Positions 10,853 to 24,200 of a DNA stretch of 64,000 nt are shown here, piece after piece. The first letter of the stretch is position 1, and every line of letters starts with the position of its first letter. Origin of the DNA: Tilletia caries (taxonomy: Eukaryota; Basidiomycota; Exobasidiomycetes; Tilletiales; Tilletiaceae); assembly GCA_032718865.1 (NCBI GenBank), contig JALUTQ010000046.1, positions 1,674,001 to 1,738,000 of the forward strand. The letters are read 5' to 3'. The notes beneath the pieces were generated by a model, which made no database searches, was not told the DNA's origin, and was given only the letters and a program-made list of their open reading frames with translations. Made by a program: the position numbers and the translations under genes.

Positions 10853-13553
10853 CACCTCGCCCAGACCGTTTCCGAACCTCCGACTTTCGCTTCCTTCTTG
10901 GCCTTCAGGACAGCCACCCTTCATCCCACCTCCGAACTCAAGAATATTATATCCTCACCGTCAAATTCAACACGAATCCGGGGCCATCGCTCACGTCACG
11001 CCGGGGTTTTCAGCAAGGCTTCTTCCTTCCGTTCCGCCTGGGACCACGGACACGACAACCATGCATTCATCATTCCGCAAGCCAACCAAGCCAAGAACTC
11101 GTCACAAATCATCCACATTTTTTCAAAGCGTACAATTTGGTCCCTTCCCACCCACCCTCACTCCGTCTCCTTCCACTCGACTTGGAATGTTTTACACACC
11201 CTCCCCCTTCTGTATCGTATCAACAACAACTCTTGGAGAAAAGATGAAAAAAGCCGATCCGTTGTGTACCCGAACCTCGAACCCTTTTTCGGCTGAGGGA
11301 AGGTTGCGAGGCCTGGCTGGCTGTGTCATGCATGGCGCTGAGGAATGCAGGGAAGATCTCGCTTTTGGTTGGTTGGTGGTGGTGGACAAAAGCAGGCAAA
11401 CAAATCGACAAGGCGAGACGAGACGAGACGAGACGAAAGAGAGATAGAGCCGAGTCGCTGGGCTCCGTTCTTGCGACTTGCTCCCATCGCATGTTCCCCA
11501 CTCGACGCTCGACGCTCGTACGACGTGGCGCCTTCCAGGCCCGGAGTAGGGGTCGAGGGTGCGAACAAGGTTCGAAGCTATACCGAACGATGCATGGGCT
11601 TTCGCACCACTTCGCACTCGCTTTCGCTGGCTCGCTGGCCGCCTCACAGCTCACATATACTCGACGACCTTTGCTTGCCGGCTGGCAGATCGATGCTGGG
11701 CGAGGCGTCCATCTTTGTGCGTTCGGCTATGTAAGGTATGTACATACTGCCCTGCATTATGCTAGCTATCAGAATCTAGAACGCCTGCACGGCTGCACGG
11801 CTGCACGTCCGCCTGTCCTGTCCGGCTTGACTTTGTTGACCTCGACGCTGTATGGATGTGCGCTCGGGAGGGTATGTAAAGGAAGTGCCCGCTCCACCCG
11901 GGGAGCCGAAGGTTGATGCGTTGATGAGGGGTGCCGCTCTGCTTGCTGAATGCGAGGCGGAATCATAATGGGCCTGGAGCGAAGGTCAAGTAGCGGGCTT
12001 GCGAAAGTGGTGCGACCCTGCGTCCTCCTCTCTCCAGGGTCGACGCCTCCGGGGGCTTGCCTGGGGTTGCTCGAATGAGGGACTTTTTCTTTTTCTTTGT
12101 CCTTTAGCCGACCACTGCCGAATGCGGGCACCCAGCAAATGAGGCGTTCGGGAACTGAAAAGCTTCAATAATCATAGAATGAACTTTGTTTCGGGATTGG
12201 GCATGTGGGGGGGCCCGTTTTGCTTTGCCGGCTTGGATGTGGGGGCCTGTCCAATCGCCGATGGGAGGGTTGTGCTTGTGTCGTTGTCGGTTCGAGAGGG
12301 GAGGAAGTTGGACGATGGGATGGCGGATGGTGCTGGAGGACAGCCATGACCCGGGTCTGACTGTGAGCTGCGATATATCTGCTCTTCGTCGCCTCCGTCT
12401 TCGTCGGTCGTCCTCCTTCCGTGCCTGCTCGCGTCTGGGATCGCCCCAGCTCGGTCAAGGTCGTGTCGCCGTTGGGAGGAGCAGGTTGGGTAATCCTCAA
12501 GAGCGTCTGACTGAGGAGATGGGTGGAAGGGCGATGCGCGCTTTGGTCGACGCGCTTGCGTGTTGATGGTTAGTTGTATTGTTCTTCGAATGGGTGGAAG
12601 TTGAAGGTGAGGTAAATGCTGGGTGGGAAGGGTCTGGATGTATGCGCGTGGTCCCGACTCACTCGAACTGATGAACCCCCTCGTTGCTGCTGATCGCTTC
12701 TTGTGCTTCTGCAGGGCCTTCTCCTTTCCCCCTTCTGCTGATCGTGGAAGCTCTGGATCTCCTTCCTTATCTCTCCCCCCTTCTCCGCTCTCCCTCTGCA
12801 CGCCGTGCGTCTTTCCCAGAGTTCGAAATCGATCTTGACAGTATTCCGATGGGTTCGTCCGCCTTGACAAACGCGCCCGCGTCTCACCAGGAAAGGAAGG
12901 GAGTGCCTTGGCGTCGAAAGGCTGTCGTCCCGGCGCTGGCAGGATTGTGCTGTTGTTTGTAGGGGCTCCGGTTGATCATAGGTGCGAGGCGTGTTACCAA
13001 GTGCAACCCGCATGATCGCACCTCCTGGCGTTGCGTGTGCGACCAGGCACAACACATCGCTCCCAGTCCCGCACTGCTGCGCTCTCCGTCTGAGCAGGGG
13101 GCGAAGCTCGAGCGCACTCGCAGGCTGCTCTGTCGAAGCTTTGCAAGAGCTTGGGGGGCGCATATATAGGGGATACAGGTTCGATTTCCCTTCACCCTCT
13201 CCCTTCCTTTCCACCACCACCCTCTCCTCATCCCTCCCACATCACCACTAAATATCCTCCCGCTTAGACAACAACCGCATACAGCGACCTCACTTATACT
13301 CACACGCCTTCCACATCGTTCCTCATTCACAGCTCCTTCCAACAAAGAAACCTTGTGTCGCGAGACCGATTTTCTCCTTCCTTCCCCCATCCTATACATA
13401 GACACACGAACTCAGACATCGAACTCTCCCGAGGGCACAAGGCAGTACTAAGGAGTACGATCGCAAACCTAGGGACGGCCAAGGCATTAACGAACCAGCC
13501 CTCGTGTCTCGCCTTCGAGCGACAACGTACAACTGACCCCACGCACTGTGAAC
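10853..13553. other. Long intergenic region upstream of the RING-RRM gene
   Basis: This stretch of 2.7 kb has no gene I can support. It holds a (GAGAC)n run near 11418-11443, a triplicated GGCTGCAC near 11788-11810, and a TATATA box at about 13162-13167, followed by a CT-rich stretch typical of a transcription start zone. That would give the downstream gene a leader of about 380 nt. Frames of 100-230 codons exist on both strands but lack conserved features. Confidence 0.5.
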
Positions 13554-16500
13554 ATGACAAAATCGAAGCGTTCTGTACGCACCGAGATGGCACCACAGCA
13601 GGCGAATAGCGTCGGGTCGAGGACAGCATCTGCATCGCAAAGCGATCTCACTCATGCTGATTGGGGCATCCCGACGCTCGACGCGAAGGAGGACTCAAGT
13701 GGGAAGACTGTTTCGGGACCTGCGAATGGTATGTATGCGATTTGAATGCATAGGACTGATTCGACCATTCACTCACATTATGTCCTGTAGCTACATCATA
13801 CACAGCGTCGAAGGGCAGTGGAAAGAACAGCCGTGCTATGGACGAGATTGGACGGGAAGAAACAGCCTCCCGCGGTCGCATGACACCGCATACATCCGAA
13901 AATTCGCCAACCATCCCAAAGCAGAGCTTGAAGATTCAAACCTCAATGCTGAACCAGAACAACAAGATGGACAACAATGCAGTCGCTGGACCCAAGACAG
14001 CATCCCCTTCGACTGCTCCCCTTAGTCTGGCCGGCCCCCGGACTCGCCCACGCGCCAGCACTATCTCAGCAGCTGCTGCCAAAGTCAAGCTGCCGGCAGG
14101 CACCGATAGCGACGAGGACGACACAGACAAAGAAGGTGGACCTGCATCAGCCAGCGGCACGATGTTTGGCCGTCCCAAACTTGCCGACACAGCTCCACGA
14201 ACCGCTCGGTTCGCCTCCTTCTCTGCTATAACGACCACCTCGCAAACCGTTCACGTAACGCAGGCCCGTCCATCGGTGAACACGGTTCCGGCTGTGAAGG
14301 TTCAGATCGGGAGTGCGAGCTCGCATTGGCGCCGTGCTTCAAGCGGTAGCCCCGCTTCGAATGCTTCCTCGACCACATCTTCTGCGGCTGAGGTCTCGCC
14401 TCCCACGCTGACGACGGCGAACCGGTTCGCTATACTCGATGAAGAGGCCATTGAAGGCACGGCAAACAACTCTTCGGTTAATGCGGGGCAAGACACACCG
14501 GTTGAAGAGTCGATAATGGTCGGTGATGCTTTCACGTTTAGTACGGGACAGGTCCAGGTGACAAGTCCGAAGCGGCCTAAGTCGAACACGATTACCGGCC
14601 TTGCTCCGCAACTTTGGAGAGCTCAGCGTGCGGCTATGGAAGCGGCAGAAGGCGGGACCGGCTCCGTCTCTCTCCTTTCCGGAACGAATGCTTCTGCTTC
14701 GGATGGGAAGCATTCAAACGTGGTCAAGTCGGGAACCGAACTCGCTTCCGATCAGTCCTATGCTTCCTACTCATCGACGGACACAGTTTTTGCGCCTGCG
14801 GCGCCTCCGTTGGGCTCAGTCTTACGCTCGAGTCGACTTCGGGAGACGATATCGAGGCGCATGACGGTCAGCACTGACATCCGGGCTCGCAATACGGGTG
14901 CAGAGAGGCCTGCTGAGACGCAGAACGGCAACGATTACCCGCTCTATCCGATGGCATTTGATGTGCGAGCCCCAGCAGATCGGCGCGCAAGTGAGGCAGA
15001 TGGCTTTTACGATCGACCTGATGCTCCGTTGACGCCCAGACCGCTCGAAGTCGTCGGTGCTGCGCTCAACCAGGCCCGGGCCAACCCTACCGGTGCAGGA
15101 GAATGCGAACTGTGCGGCATCTTGACTCCGACGCTTACGGTTCTCCTGCCGTGCCAGCACAGTGCATGTGCGGCGTGCTGCTCTTCGGGGATCAACCAGG
15201 TCTCGACGAGCCCGCCGCGGAGCCATGTCTGTGCGGCGTGCCGGGCGCCGGTGGAGAGTATTGCGCTGTGGAAGTCGAGCGCAGAAATGGCTGGTGGTGA
15301 GGCTCGGAGCTTGGACGACCAGGAGACGCTTGCTGGCTCGGTTGAGACGTTGGCTGGCGACGAAGGTGCTTACCTCGACATGTCGTCGTCTGTGGGTCCG
15401 ATCCCGATCCCAAGTGGCCTGGTGGCATCTTCTTCTGCTCACGAGTTCGACCTGGGCGCCACTCCGTCCACGGAGCAGCATATTGCTCGACTTCAGTCTC
15501 CATATGGCGGACCTGTGACGCAGCCTCCGGCTGCGACGGTGTATGGAGCCACGTTCCCTTCGTCTGCCCTGCACCCTTCGACGGATCACATCGGTCATTC
15601 CGTCCATGGTGAGATGAACGAAGGCACGCAAGGTGGGGCTGGGCTGCTTCCTGGCTTTGAACCTCAAAGTGCTTATGATGCTGCCGCTGACGCCTTGTCA
15701 GAACTGTGAGTTTATGTGATGCGCGTGTGGGCTTTGCTGAGAGGAACTTTGTTACTGACGAAGTGTGTTTGGAAACGATATATGTAGCGAGATGAGTCCC
15801 TCGTCGCCGTGAGTGCTTTGAAGTGTTTGTGTCGAGAATGTGACGCATGTCCTGACGACAGCCGGAGTCGTTTCTTTAATGTTCTACAGAGAGTCTGATG
15901 TGTCACAATGCGCCGTTGTACGGATCGACAACGTAAGTTTGACCCTTCGAAGTCAGCGTCTCTGCTCAGCTTCAGCTCACATCTTCACTCTCCACTTTAT
16001 CAGATCCCTTGGACGGTCGGTTGCGACGACGTGATGAAGTGGCTCCCGGATCCTGTCTTTACGCTGGCGTCGAGGGATGTCTGCGCCCAATCTGTGCATA
16101 TTCCGATCGAGTGAGTACTGAATGAGTAGCGTCTGAATGGTCTTGTTCAATGCTGAAACCTGAGGTCCAATCCGATCGTTTCCTTCCAGCTTGCAGAGTG
16201 GGAAGACCAGGTGAGAAGATGTCTCTGTTTTTGCACAGCGAGAGAATCTTGATGCTAATATCACTCGTTTCCTGCTTGAAGTAACGCATGCTTTCTCGTC
16301 TGTCGTGATCGGAAGGCTGCGCAACGCATAGTCCGCGCCAGAACGGTAAGTTCTCAGGATCAAAAAAAAAAAAAACGTTCGCGACATTGCCTTTCTGACA
16401 CGAAGATGCGTTCTCCTGCAGAACACGAAGCTGTGTGGACGTCCTGTCACGCTGATCTTGTCGACTTACAGCGAGTTGCTGGACGAGGTGAGTTTGTAGA

Positions 16501-18395
16501 AAGCACTCTGAAGGCAATGTTGATCTTGGACTCCCTTGCTGACATCTCTCTGGCCAACAGATTTTCACCACTCGCAACCTATCTGCTTCGCTGGAGGATG
16601 ACCGAGCCGTTTACTTCACTGAGCAACAGCTCGAACGGCTCCTGCTGCTGCTCAAGGAAGGTGGAGGTCAGCTGAAGGACGGCTCCAAGCCGATCGAGTT
16701 TGCTTCGAGCCTGATGGCTTTGGTGCCGCAACGTTTGGCGATTGAGCAGAGAGAGATGTTGTTCAATGCTGTTCATGGTGAGAGGCTTGAGCGAAGTGAG
16801 GAGAGCTTTTGATGAGGGATATGCTGACGCTTTTTCATGTCAACTGCCCACGCATTTCAGACATGGTCAACTACTGCTTGGCTGTTTCTGGTGTCATGCC
16901 TAGCGTTCGCCCTGCTCTGGATCGGTTGTTGCGGTCTTGCTCGATGTGTGGAGGTACGTACTGTGGCGTTCCGTGTTCCTTTCCAATGGTCGTTCAATAC
17001 TCACTTTCCACCATCTTTTGTTGTTACAAAGCGTTCGCCCCGGACCAGAAGATGACCGTCATAGAGACTGCTCGAGCGGCGCTGTCGGCCATGATGGTCT
17101 CAGAAAGCATGCAGAAGAAGGGATCACCTCGAGCGCGCAAGTCGTCCAGCTTGACGCTTGCGGTTGTATCCGATGGACAACGACCACCGTACTACGGCGG
17201 CACACATGAGGAAACAGGCTTCCGATCGCGAAATCGTCAGATGCATCCGAGTCCGCGTCCTTTCTGCTCGCCCATTCATGCTTCTGGAATGGTAGCGCCA
17301 GCGCTTTCTCCCATGGCGCACTACAAGACGGTCGATTTCCACAGCGGGCCCTACTACGGTCCGACACCGTACGCTACGCCTCCGTACGCAGCGCATGATG
17401 GGGGGATGCATTCCGCCGGGCACCAGAACGACGGGACCGACAAGATGGCTGAGATGGAGCCAGTGGGCGGATCTGCTATGCGTCTTGCATGTGGTCCTGG
17501 CTACTATGCGGCTGGAGGGATGATGCCGCCGGGACAGCAGAACATGCCGCACATGTTCACTCCGGAGTGCTCGCCGTATGGCGAGATGAAGACGACGTTC
17601 CCTTCGCCGAATGGACGCCACAATCCGGGCATGGATCATGCCACTCAAGGTCCACCTACGCCTATGCGCTCCGAGCACGGTCCGGCTGCGACGATGCATC
17701 CGCCTTCGTACTATGGCGGGATGGTGGGCATGGGCATGGGTCCTTCGGCTATGCCTGGACCTTATGGCGCTTACCCTGGAACGCCAGGTCCTTTGCTCCC
17801 GCCGTATGGCTATCCGGTCGGTATGCCGCCTTCGAGCTCGTCACCGATGCCAATGCAGAACATGGCTCGACCGACTCAGGTCACACTTCTTGGTGGACCG
17901 GGACCGCGGGGACTTGTTGGTGTTGGTGGTGCTTATCCGCCATCGCAGGTTCCGGTGGAGGGATCGACGCCGTACCAGCAGCTTGGGCTCTACCAGGGCG
18001 GTACATTCAATGGTCAGCCTGGGGCGAACGCTGCGAGTGTAGATCCTTCCATGGCGAACCCGCTCCGGCCGGTGGCCCCTGCAGGCCCACCCTCACCCAG
18101 CGTCGACTTCTCGACGGGACAAGCCAACGTGGGGGACGGCACGGCCCAACCGACGCCCGCCTCGCTCCGCAACGACGTATCTGTCTCGCTGCAGAAGCTG
18201 ATGCGCTCGGGAGACGTCAACCTGGCCGAAGGAGGATCAGGAGGATCGAGCGGGGAGGAGGTTCCGAGCTTGGCTACGATTGCGTCTGTGCTGCCGAAGG
18301 TGAAGCAGGACGAGGACGAGTTTGAGAGGCTGGTCGAGGCTGTTGCTCAGGCGATGATGAAGAAGAAGGACGGACGGGAGGGCGAGCGCGAATGA
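13554..18395 (+). CDS. Large protein with a RING-like zinc finger and an RRM-like domain
   Basis: I do not recognise the orthologue. Eleven exons keep one frame: 13554-13728, 13791-15705, 15788-15808, 15890-15932, 16004-16110, 16190-16210, 16282-16345, 16422-16487, 16561-16777, 16861-16953, 17032-18395; 1,361 residues. Residues 1-490 are Ser/Thr/Ala-rich and probably disordered. A C3HC4-type RING-like finger follows (CELCGILTP, LPCQHSACAACC, HVCAACRAP; about 496-550). An RRM-like fold lies near 709-800, with an RNP2-like strand VVRIDNIPW and an RNP1-like strand NACFLVCR. Next is a helical segment (about 805-930). The C-terminal 430 residues are Pro/Gly/Met/Tyr-rich and low-complexity. Two exons are only 21 nt long. 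The domains suggest an RNA-binding ubiquitin ligase or RNA-regulatory factor; this is inference. Confidence 0.75.
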
Positions 18396-19212
18396 AGGCG
18401 GCCTGGAGGCCTTGTACGATACACCATTTTCCCGGATTCCTCTCTCGGCTGGGATCGCTCTCCCTATTATAGGAGCGTCCCCAGACTCAGCTATTTCTCG
18501 ACCTCTCACGACGGACTCGGACAGAAGACCATCTCACGGATCCCCCGGACTTCCAATAAAACTTCCCTCAAGGAGCAACAAGGCCTTCATCTATTCCCCA
18601 CCTGGACTGGATACTTCTCGCAACAACTCACGTCTCTTCTCCCACAAGTTTTTCGATTTCGACTTGTCGACTGGTACGACCCTTCTTGGACTAATGAGCA
18701 AGCAAACAAACATCAAAAAGCACTCGGCTCTCTCTCTCTCTCTTGGATCGAGGCAGGAACTCTCGCGACACTTTCCCAAGACCGGCTGGCGAACGTTCTG
18801 GCTGCTGATAACGTTCGCACAGCCCCTCAAAACCTTCTGGGCTCCCCGAAAGCGCGTCCTTTTACGAGCCCGTGTTGTCACTAGACCTTTCTCGCTCCAT
18901 CCAGGCTCATCCACAGGACAGCCTCAGACGGCAATCAAAATCCGGGAAAAGACATCACCCGCTGGTGATGCGGTGATGGCCGCTCTCCGAATTGTACATA
19001 CAGGATTTGGAAACTGGGTGTGAAAACATTTTGATTTGCGAGCCAGCAAAGTTGACTTTGAGCTTGAGTGAGAATGGTGGTGGTGATACATGATGGTTTG
19101 GCTGCGAGGGAAGAGAGAGCCGGGGTGACAACATTTGTTTCGAGAGAAGGCGTGGGCTACGGTGGAAGAGAGAGCCACAACGTTTGTTTCAAGAGAAGGC
19201 GAAGAGATTCGT
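18396..19212. other. Convergent intergenic region
   Basis: This 817-bp spacer lies between the RING-RRM gene (+) and Gemin2 (-). Frames here are short and unremarkable. It probably holds two 3' UTRs. Confidence 0.5.
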
Positions 19213-20766
19213 TCAGCGCGTTTCGGGAGCCTGAAGTTGGCGGTCTGCTTCTTCGAGCTAAAAGAGGAGGGAGGGGGAGAGGAAATGGTGAATTAGTGGG
19301 GACAGCGAGCGGAGGATGATGGGGTTACTCACGAGGTCGTGCTGGGCCCAGAAGCTGGTGACGAGGGTGATGAGCATCCATGCGGGACCCTCTCTGCGGA
19401 TACGGTTGAGAGGGCATACGCAACGGTCATAGAGCTCATCGTGCTCCTCCGTCCAATAGAAATCTTCCTCCTCCTCCTCCTCCTCCTCCTCCTCCTCCTC
19501 CTTCTCTTCATCTTTGTCAGGATCGCCGCCCCGTCTGTGTTCGCGTTCGACCTGCCTGATGGCCTGCTGCTCGAGATGATAAGCATGGGCAGCCTCGAGG
19601 TCGGACTTGTCCCTGTAGATGGAGAAGCGGTCGATGGTGATGCTGTACATGATGGTACGTGCGACGTTCCTGAGCTCGTCGAGATGGTCGGATATGAGGT
19701 GTCCGTCGAGGACGGTGAGGAGGGAGAATATCCAGCGGGCATGGAGCGGGGTGAGGACGTCCCGCTGGGCGGTGTGTTCGGCGTTGTGGTCCCTGTCCTG
19801 GGCGGCCTGGGAGAAGCGGGCGATGGTGTCTGCGAGGACTCTCAGCATGATCCGGATCTGGGGCTGGCTCAGCCGGAGCAGGATGTCGAAGGTTGGCGTC
19901 CGACCGGAGTCGACGAGGGCGTTGATGTTGAAGTGGGCCGGCTCGTCGGGGATCGCTCCTGACTTGGGAGCCCGGTCAGACCTGATGAGGCCGGGGGGAG
20001 GTGGTTTGTTGTGGATGAAGCGGAACCAGGATTCGCGGTCGCTGTCTTCGGGGAGGGAGAGGGGTTTGAGCGGGTGGGGCGCATCGGCGAGGGAGGTATT
20101 CTGGAGGGTGTGGCGCATGGCCTCGAAGCGTTGGAGTTGGTACTGGCGCCAAATTGGGTCGGGCAGCGAGCCGGATTCTTCCTTCTGCTGCTGTTGTTGC
20201 TGCTGCTGCTGCTGCTGTGCTTGCTTCCGGTTCGAAGCGGAGCGTGAGGAAGAAGGAGCATCATCATCATCGGGCTCTTCGTGCTCGGGCTCTTCCTGGC
20301 CGTACGGGTTGTGGGCGCGAGTGAAGCGTGGTGCGTGCTCGGCTTCGCGTCGGACGAGGAAGAGGTATTCGTCGCCGGAGACGGGTGTGCCGTTGAAGTC
20401 TCTGGGCAGATCAGCGACGGGTAAGCCCTGGTTGGGACGTTGTTCTGCCTCGACGGAGCTGCCCTTGTCCTTCTTTTTGTCGTCGTCATGGTCACCGTCA
20501 TTGCTGCCAACGTCGTTCTCATCTTGATCGATGTGGTCAGCTTCGGGCGGAGGGGGCTGTCGTCGCTGTCTCTTGCGTGGATGGTCCTGTTGTGCTGAGG
20601 AGGATGGGGCGGGGGTCGGCCCTCCGTCTGCGTTCTCGTCGTCGTAGTGTTCGTAGCTGACCATCTTCCTGCGCAGCGGAGGGCCGCCAACAGCAGCAGC
20701 AGTAGCAGCACCAGCAGCACCAGCAGCACCAGCAGCACCAGCAGCACCAGCAGCAACAGACGCCAT
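19213..20766 (-). CDS. GEMIN2: Gemin2/SIP1 homologue (SMN-complex subunit, spliceosomal snRNP assembly)
   Basis: Gemin2 binds Sm proteins and SMN during cytoplasmic assembly of snRNPs. Exons 20766-19333 and 19257-19213 give 492 residues, much longer than the animal protein (about 280). The hallmark LPRDFNGTPVSGDEYLFLVR is at about 119-139, followed by DPIWRQYQLQRFEAMR, the helical core (ESWFRFIHNKPPPPGLI, PQIRIMLRVLADTI) and the C-terminal RREGPAWMLITLVTSFWAQHDL. Extra length comes from a Gly-Ala-Ala repeat at the N-terminus (hexanucleotide repeat 20709-20756), acidic stretches, a run of Gln and a run of about 12 Glu. Splicing a 75-nt terminal intron replaces a read-through tail with LEEADRQLQAPETR. 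A 15-G homopolymer lies 26 bp upstream of the start. Confidence 0.85.
20709..20756. repeat. Hexanucleotide repeat (AGCACC)n coding Gly-Ala-Ala
   Basis: Repeated AGCACCAGC units at the very 5' end of the Gemin2 coding sequence give the GAAGAAGAA run in the protein. Copy-number change alters the length without a frameshift. Confidence 0.85.
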
Positions 20767-21296
20767 CTTCTACTTCAGATTTCAGACCTTTGGGGGGGGG
20801 GGGGGGTTGCATCGACGACAACTTGGGCAAGTTCGAAGGTTGGAAGGTGGCCGCGGTGGCCGGACCATCGCCAATTCTTGAAATCACTTTTGTCCCAAAA
20901 TACGGGAACGCTGCTTACATCAGCACGCATCTGTGTTTATCCGCTCCACCTGCTGAGCCACGTGACCACGTTCGGGCTGTGTACAATGTGTTGCTCTCAT
21001 TCGGACTTCGGAGTGGGGCCCCTGTTTGGATGCCCCGAGCATCAGTCGAGTGGCCGCGCTCAGTCCCCCTTCCGCGTCCATACAGCACACAGCATACACA
21101 CACACAGCTCCCACTCAGGTCCAGCACACCCAGACAACGACGACCCCTCGCGCGCCCACCACGCTTGACCAGGGCGAGCTCCCCCTTGGCTAACACCTCT
21201 TTCCGTCGCGCCTGTGTACAGTCCTCGACGCGTATTGGTGTTGACCACCCGCGCATTCCGCTCTCCTCCACCCCCACCCGTCATCGCACGCAAGCT
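20767..21296. promoter_or_regulatory. Bidirectional promoter region, Gemin2 / myosin II
   Basis: A 530-bp head-to-head spacer. It contains a G15 homopolymer (20792-20806) and a palindromic CACGTG at 20959-20964, a consensus E-box for bHLH factors. I see no gene. Confidence 0.5.
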
Positions 21297-24200
21297 ATGG
21301 CAGACGCATCCAAACGCAGGAGCATCCTGCCCGGAGCAAGCAGCCGCTCCGTACGACCCAGCACCGGCGCGCCAGCATCTCCCAGTGCCGCCGCAGCCGA
21401 CGTCTTCACGGGAGGACGCAAAAAGAAACCGGAAACTTCCGCTGCCGATGCTGCCGCTGCCGCCGAGTTTGCAGAGAAGAAGTGGGTCTGGATACCGGAC
21501 AAGGACGCCGGATACTTGCCCGCATGGGTCATCCGTGAGGAAGACGACGGCGAGACCAGCGTGTGCAACCTCAGCGATGGACAGGTGAGCGCCATTGGCA
21601 TACATTCCAGTCTGTGCTCACATGGCAGAGCTGATGCGCAATCTGCCGCTTTCTACTCCTCTCAGTTGCGCAAAGTTCCTACTTTCGAGCTCAACAAGAT
21701 GAATCCCCCCAAGTTCGAGAAGGTCGAAGACATCGCCGATCTCACCTTCCTCAACGAGGCCAGTGTGGTACACAACCTGCGGCAACGATACAACAGCGGC
21801 CTCATTTATGTGAGTTTCATCAACCCGTGCTGCCTCCACGCCTCATAAGCACCTGACCAATCGCTCTCTCTTCTCTTCAGACTTATTCCGGCCTCTTCCT
21901 CGTCGCAGTCAATCCATACCATGCCCTCCCCATCTACACCGACACCATCGTGGCCGCATACAACGGCAAGCGGAGAGAAGAGAACGCCCCGCATGTCTTT
22001 GCCCTCGCAGACGGCGCCATACGCAGCATGCTCGACGCAAAGGAGAACCAAAGTCTGCTCATCACGTAAGTCGCTCAAGCTCCCCGGTGTTGAGGTAGTC
22101 TCATTCCTCACATTTTACCCTTCTGCTACGTTCGCTACAGGGGCGAGTCCGGCGCGGGTAAGACGGAGAATACCAAAAAGGTCATTCAGTACCTGGCCGC
22201 CATCGCAGCCGATGCCGCACAACCAGCTGCAGCAACAGCGACGGCCGCTTTTACAGCCCACCAACGGGACGCGTCCGCAGCCACCGGTCTCGTTCGCACC
22301 GGCTCATCACGGCAGGTACTTGATCACCTTAATGGCATTGAGGCCATTGGCGCCAAGCGTCTTGGCCTGCTGGAGCGCCAGATTCTGCAGGCAAATCCCA
22401 TCCTGGAGGCCTTTGGTAACGCACAGACCATCAGGAACAATAACTCGAGTCGTTTCGTGAGTATCATGATGAGCGACAAACAAAGAAAAGTCGCGCTGAC
22501 CCATCTACCCTCAAAATCGCGAAGGGTAAATTCGTGCGCATCGAGTTCACCTCCCTTGGCGCTATTGCGGGCGCAAACATCGACTGGTACCTGTTGGAGA
22601 AGAGCAGAGTGACAAATCGGAGTCCAAAGGAGAGAAGTTTCCACATCTTCTACCAGCTCCTGCGCGGTGCCGATGCCGACCTTCGCTCCCGGTTGCTACT
22701 CTCCAACTCGCCCGATGACTACGGCTATCTCCGTGGAACGCGCAAGGACGTCGAGGGCGTGGACGACCATGAGGAGTGGAAGGCCCTCAATGAGGCTTTC
22801 AAGGTCGTAGGCTTCTCAGACGAAGAACGCCTGAACATGCTCCGCATCGTCGCTGCCATTCTCCACATCGGCAACATCCAAGTCGCCGATGACCGTTCCG
22901 AGCAAGCGCGTATCACCAATGCGGCCGCCGTCGAAAAGGTCTGCCACGTCCTCGGCCTTCCCGAGCAGGAGCTCAATAAGGCCTTGCTCCGTCCGCGGGT
23001 CAAAGCCGGACGAGAATGGGTGACCCAGAGCCGGACGAAGAAACAGGTCATCGACGAGATGGCGGCGCTTTGTAAGACGATGTACGAGAAGACGTTTGCG
23101 AGTCTGGTGGAGCGGGTCAATCGGGCGCTGGATCGCCCAACGAGCAAGAGCACGTTTATCGGTGTGCTGGATATTGCCGGTTTCGAGATCTTTGAGGTCA
23201 ACTCGTTCGAGCAATTATGTATCAATTACACCAACGAGAGACTGTGAGTTACCGACCCGAGTAATGCTGGTGTTGCCTTGTCATTGACGAATACTGACGA
23301 CGCGTTTGTCCTTGATCTCTATCCTCCCAGGCAACAATTTTTCAATCACCACATGTTTGTTTTGGAACAGGAGGAATACGCGCGCGAAAGTATCGAGTGG
23401 GACTTTGTCAACTTCGGTCTCGACCTACAACCGACCATCAACCTGATCGAGTCCTCAAACCCGATCGGTATCCTGTCCTGCCTTGACGAGGAGTGTATCA
23501 TGCCGAAGGCGACCGATCTGACGTTCACTGAGAAGCTCAACCGGATCTGGGGCACCAACAAGGACGGAGCGGCGAACGACAGCGTCTCGGCTGCGCTGTC
23601 TCTCGAGGCGGGTGTTGCGCATGGCTCGACCAAGTTCCTGTCTGCGCGCTTCGCCCAGGGCTTCACGGTCAAGCATTACGCTGGTAATGTCGAATACCGG
23701 ACGGAGGGCTGGCTTGACAAGAACAAGGATCCGTTGAATGACAACTTGACTCGCGTCATGTCGGAGTCTACGGACCGCTTTGTTGCTGGTCTCTTTGCGG
23801 AGTATGCGGCGGACGACGAGGCGCCGGTTAGCGGCAATAATGGCGCGGGACCGTCGCCTCCCAAACGACGGATCAAGCGCGGTGCTTTCCGGACGGTGGC
23901 GCAGCGACACAAGGAGCAGCTTTCGTCGCTCATGTCTCAGCTGAGCTCGACACAGCCGCACTTTGTACGCTGCATCGTGCCGAACCCGAACAAGAAGCCG
24001 GGCGTGATGGATGTGCCGCTCGTGTTGGAGCAGCTCCGGTGCAACGGTGTGTTGGAAGGCATCCGAATTGCGCGTCTCGGGTATCCGAACCGGCTTCTCT
24101 TCTCCGAGTTTAGGAACCGGTATGAGGTTCTCACTCCTGGTATCATACCGCAAGGATACATGGACGGACGCAAAGCCAGCCAGCGGATGGTCGAGGCGTT

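Noticed and set aside
12172..13220. Minus-strand frames of 216-232 codons in the long intergenic region
   Set aside because: No recognisable domain, overlapping in different frames, and no splice arrangement that extends them.
17489..18325. 278-codon alternative frame in the last exon of the RING-RRM gene
   Set aside because: The chosen frame continues the RRM-containing exons with consistent phases; this one does not.
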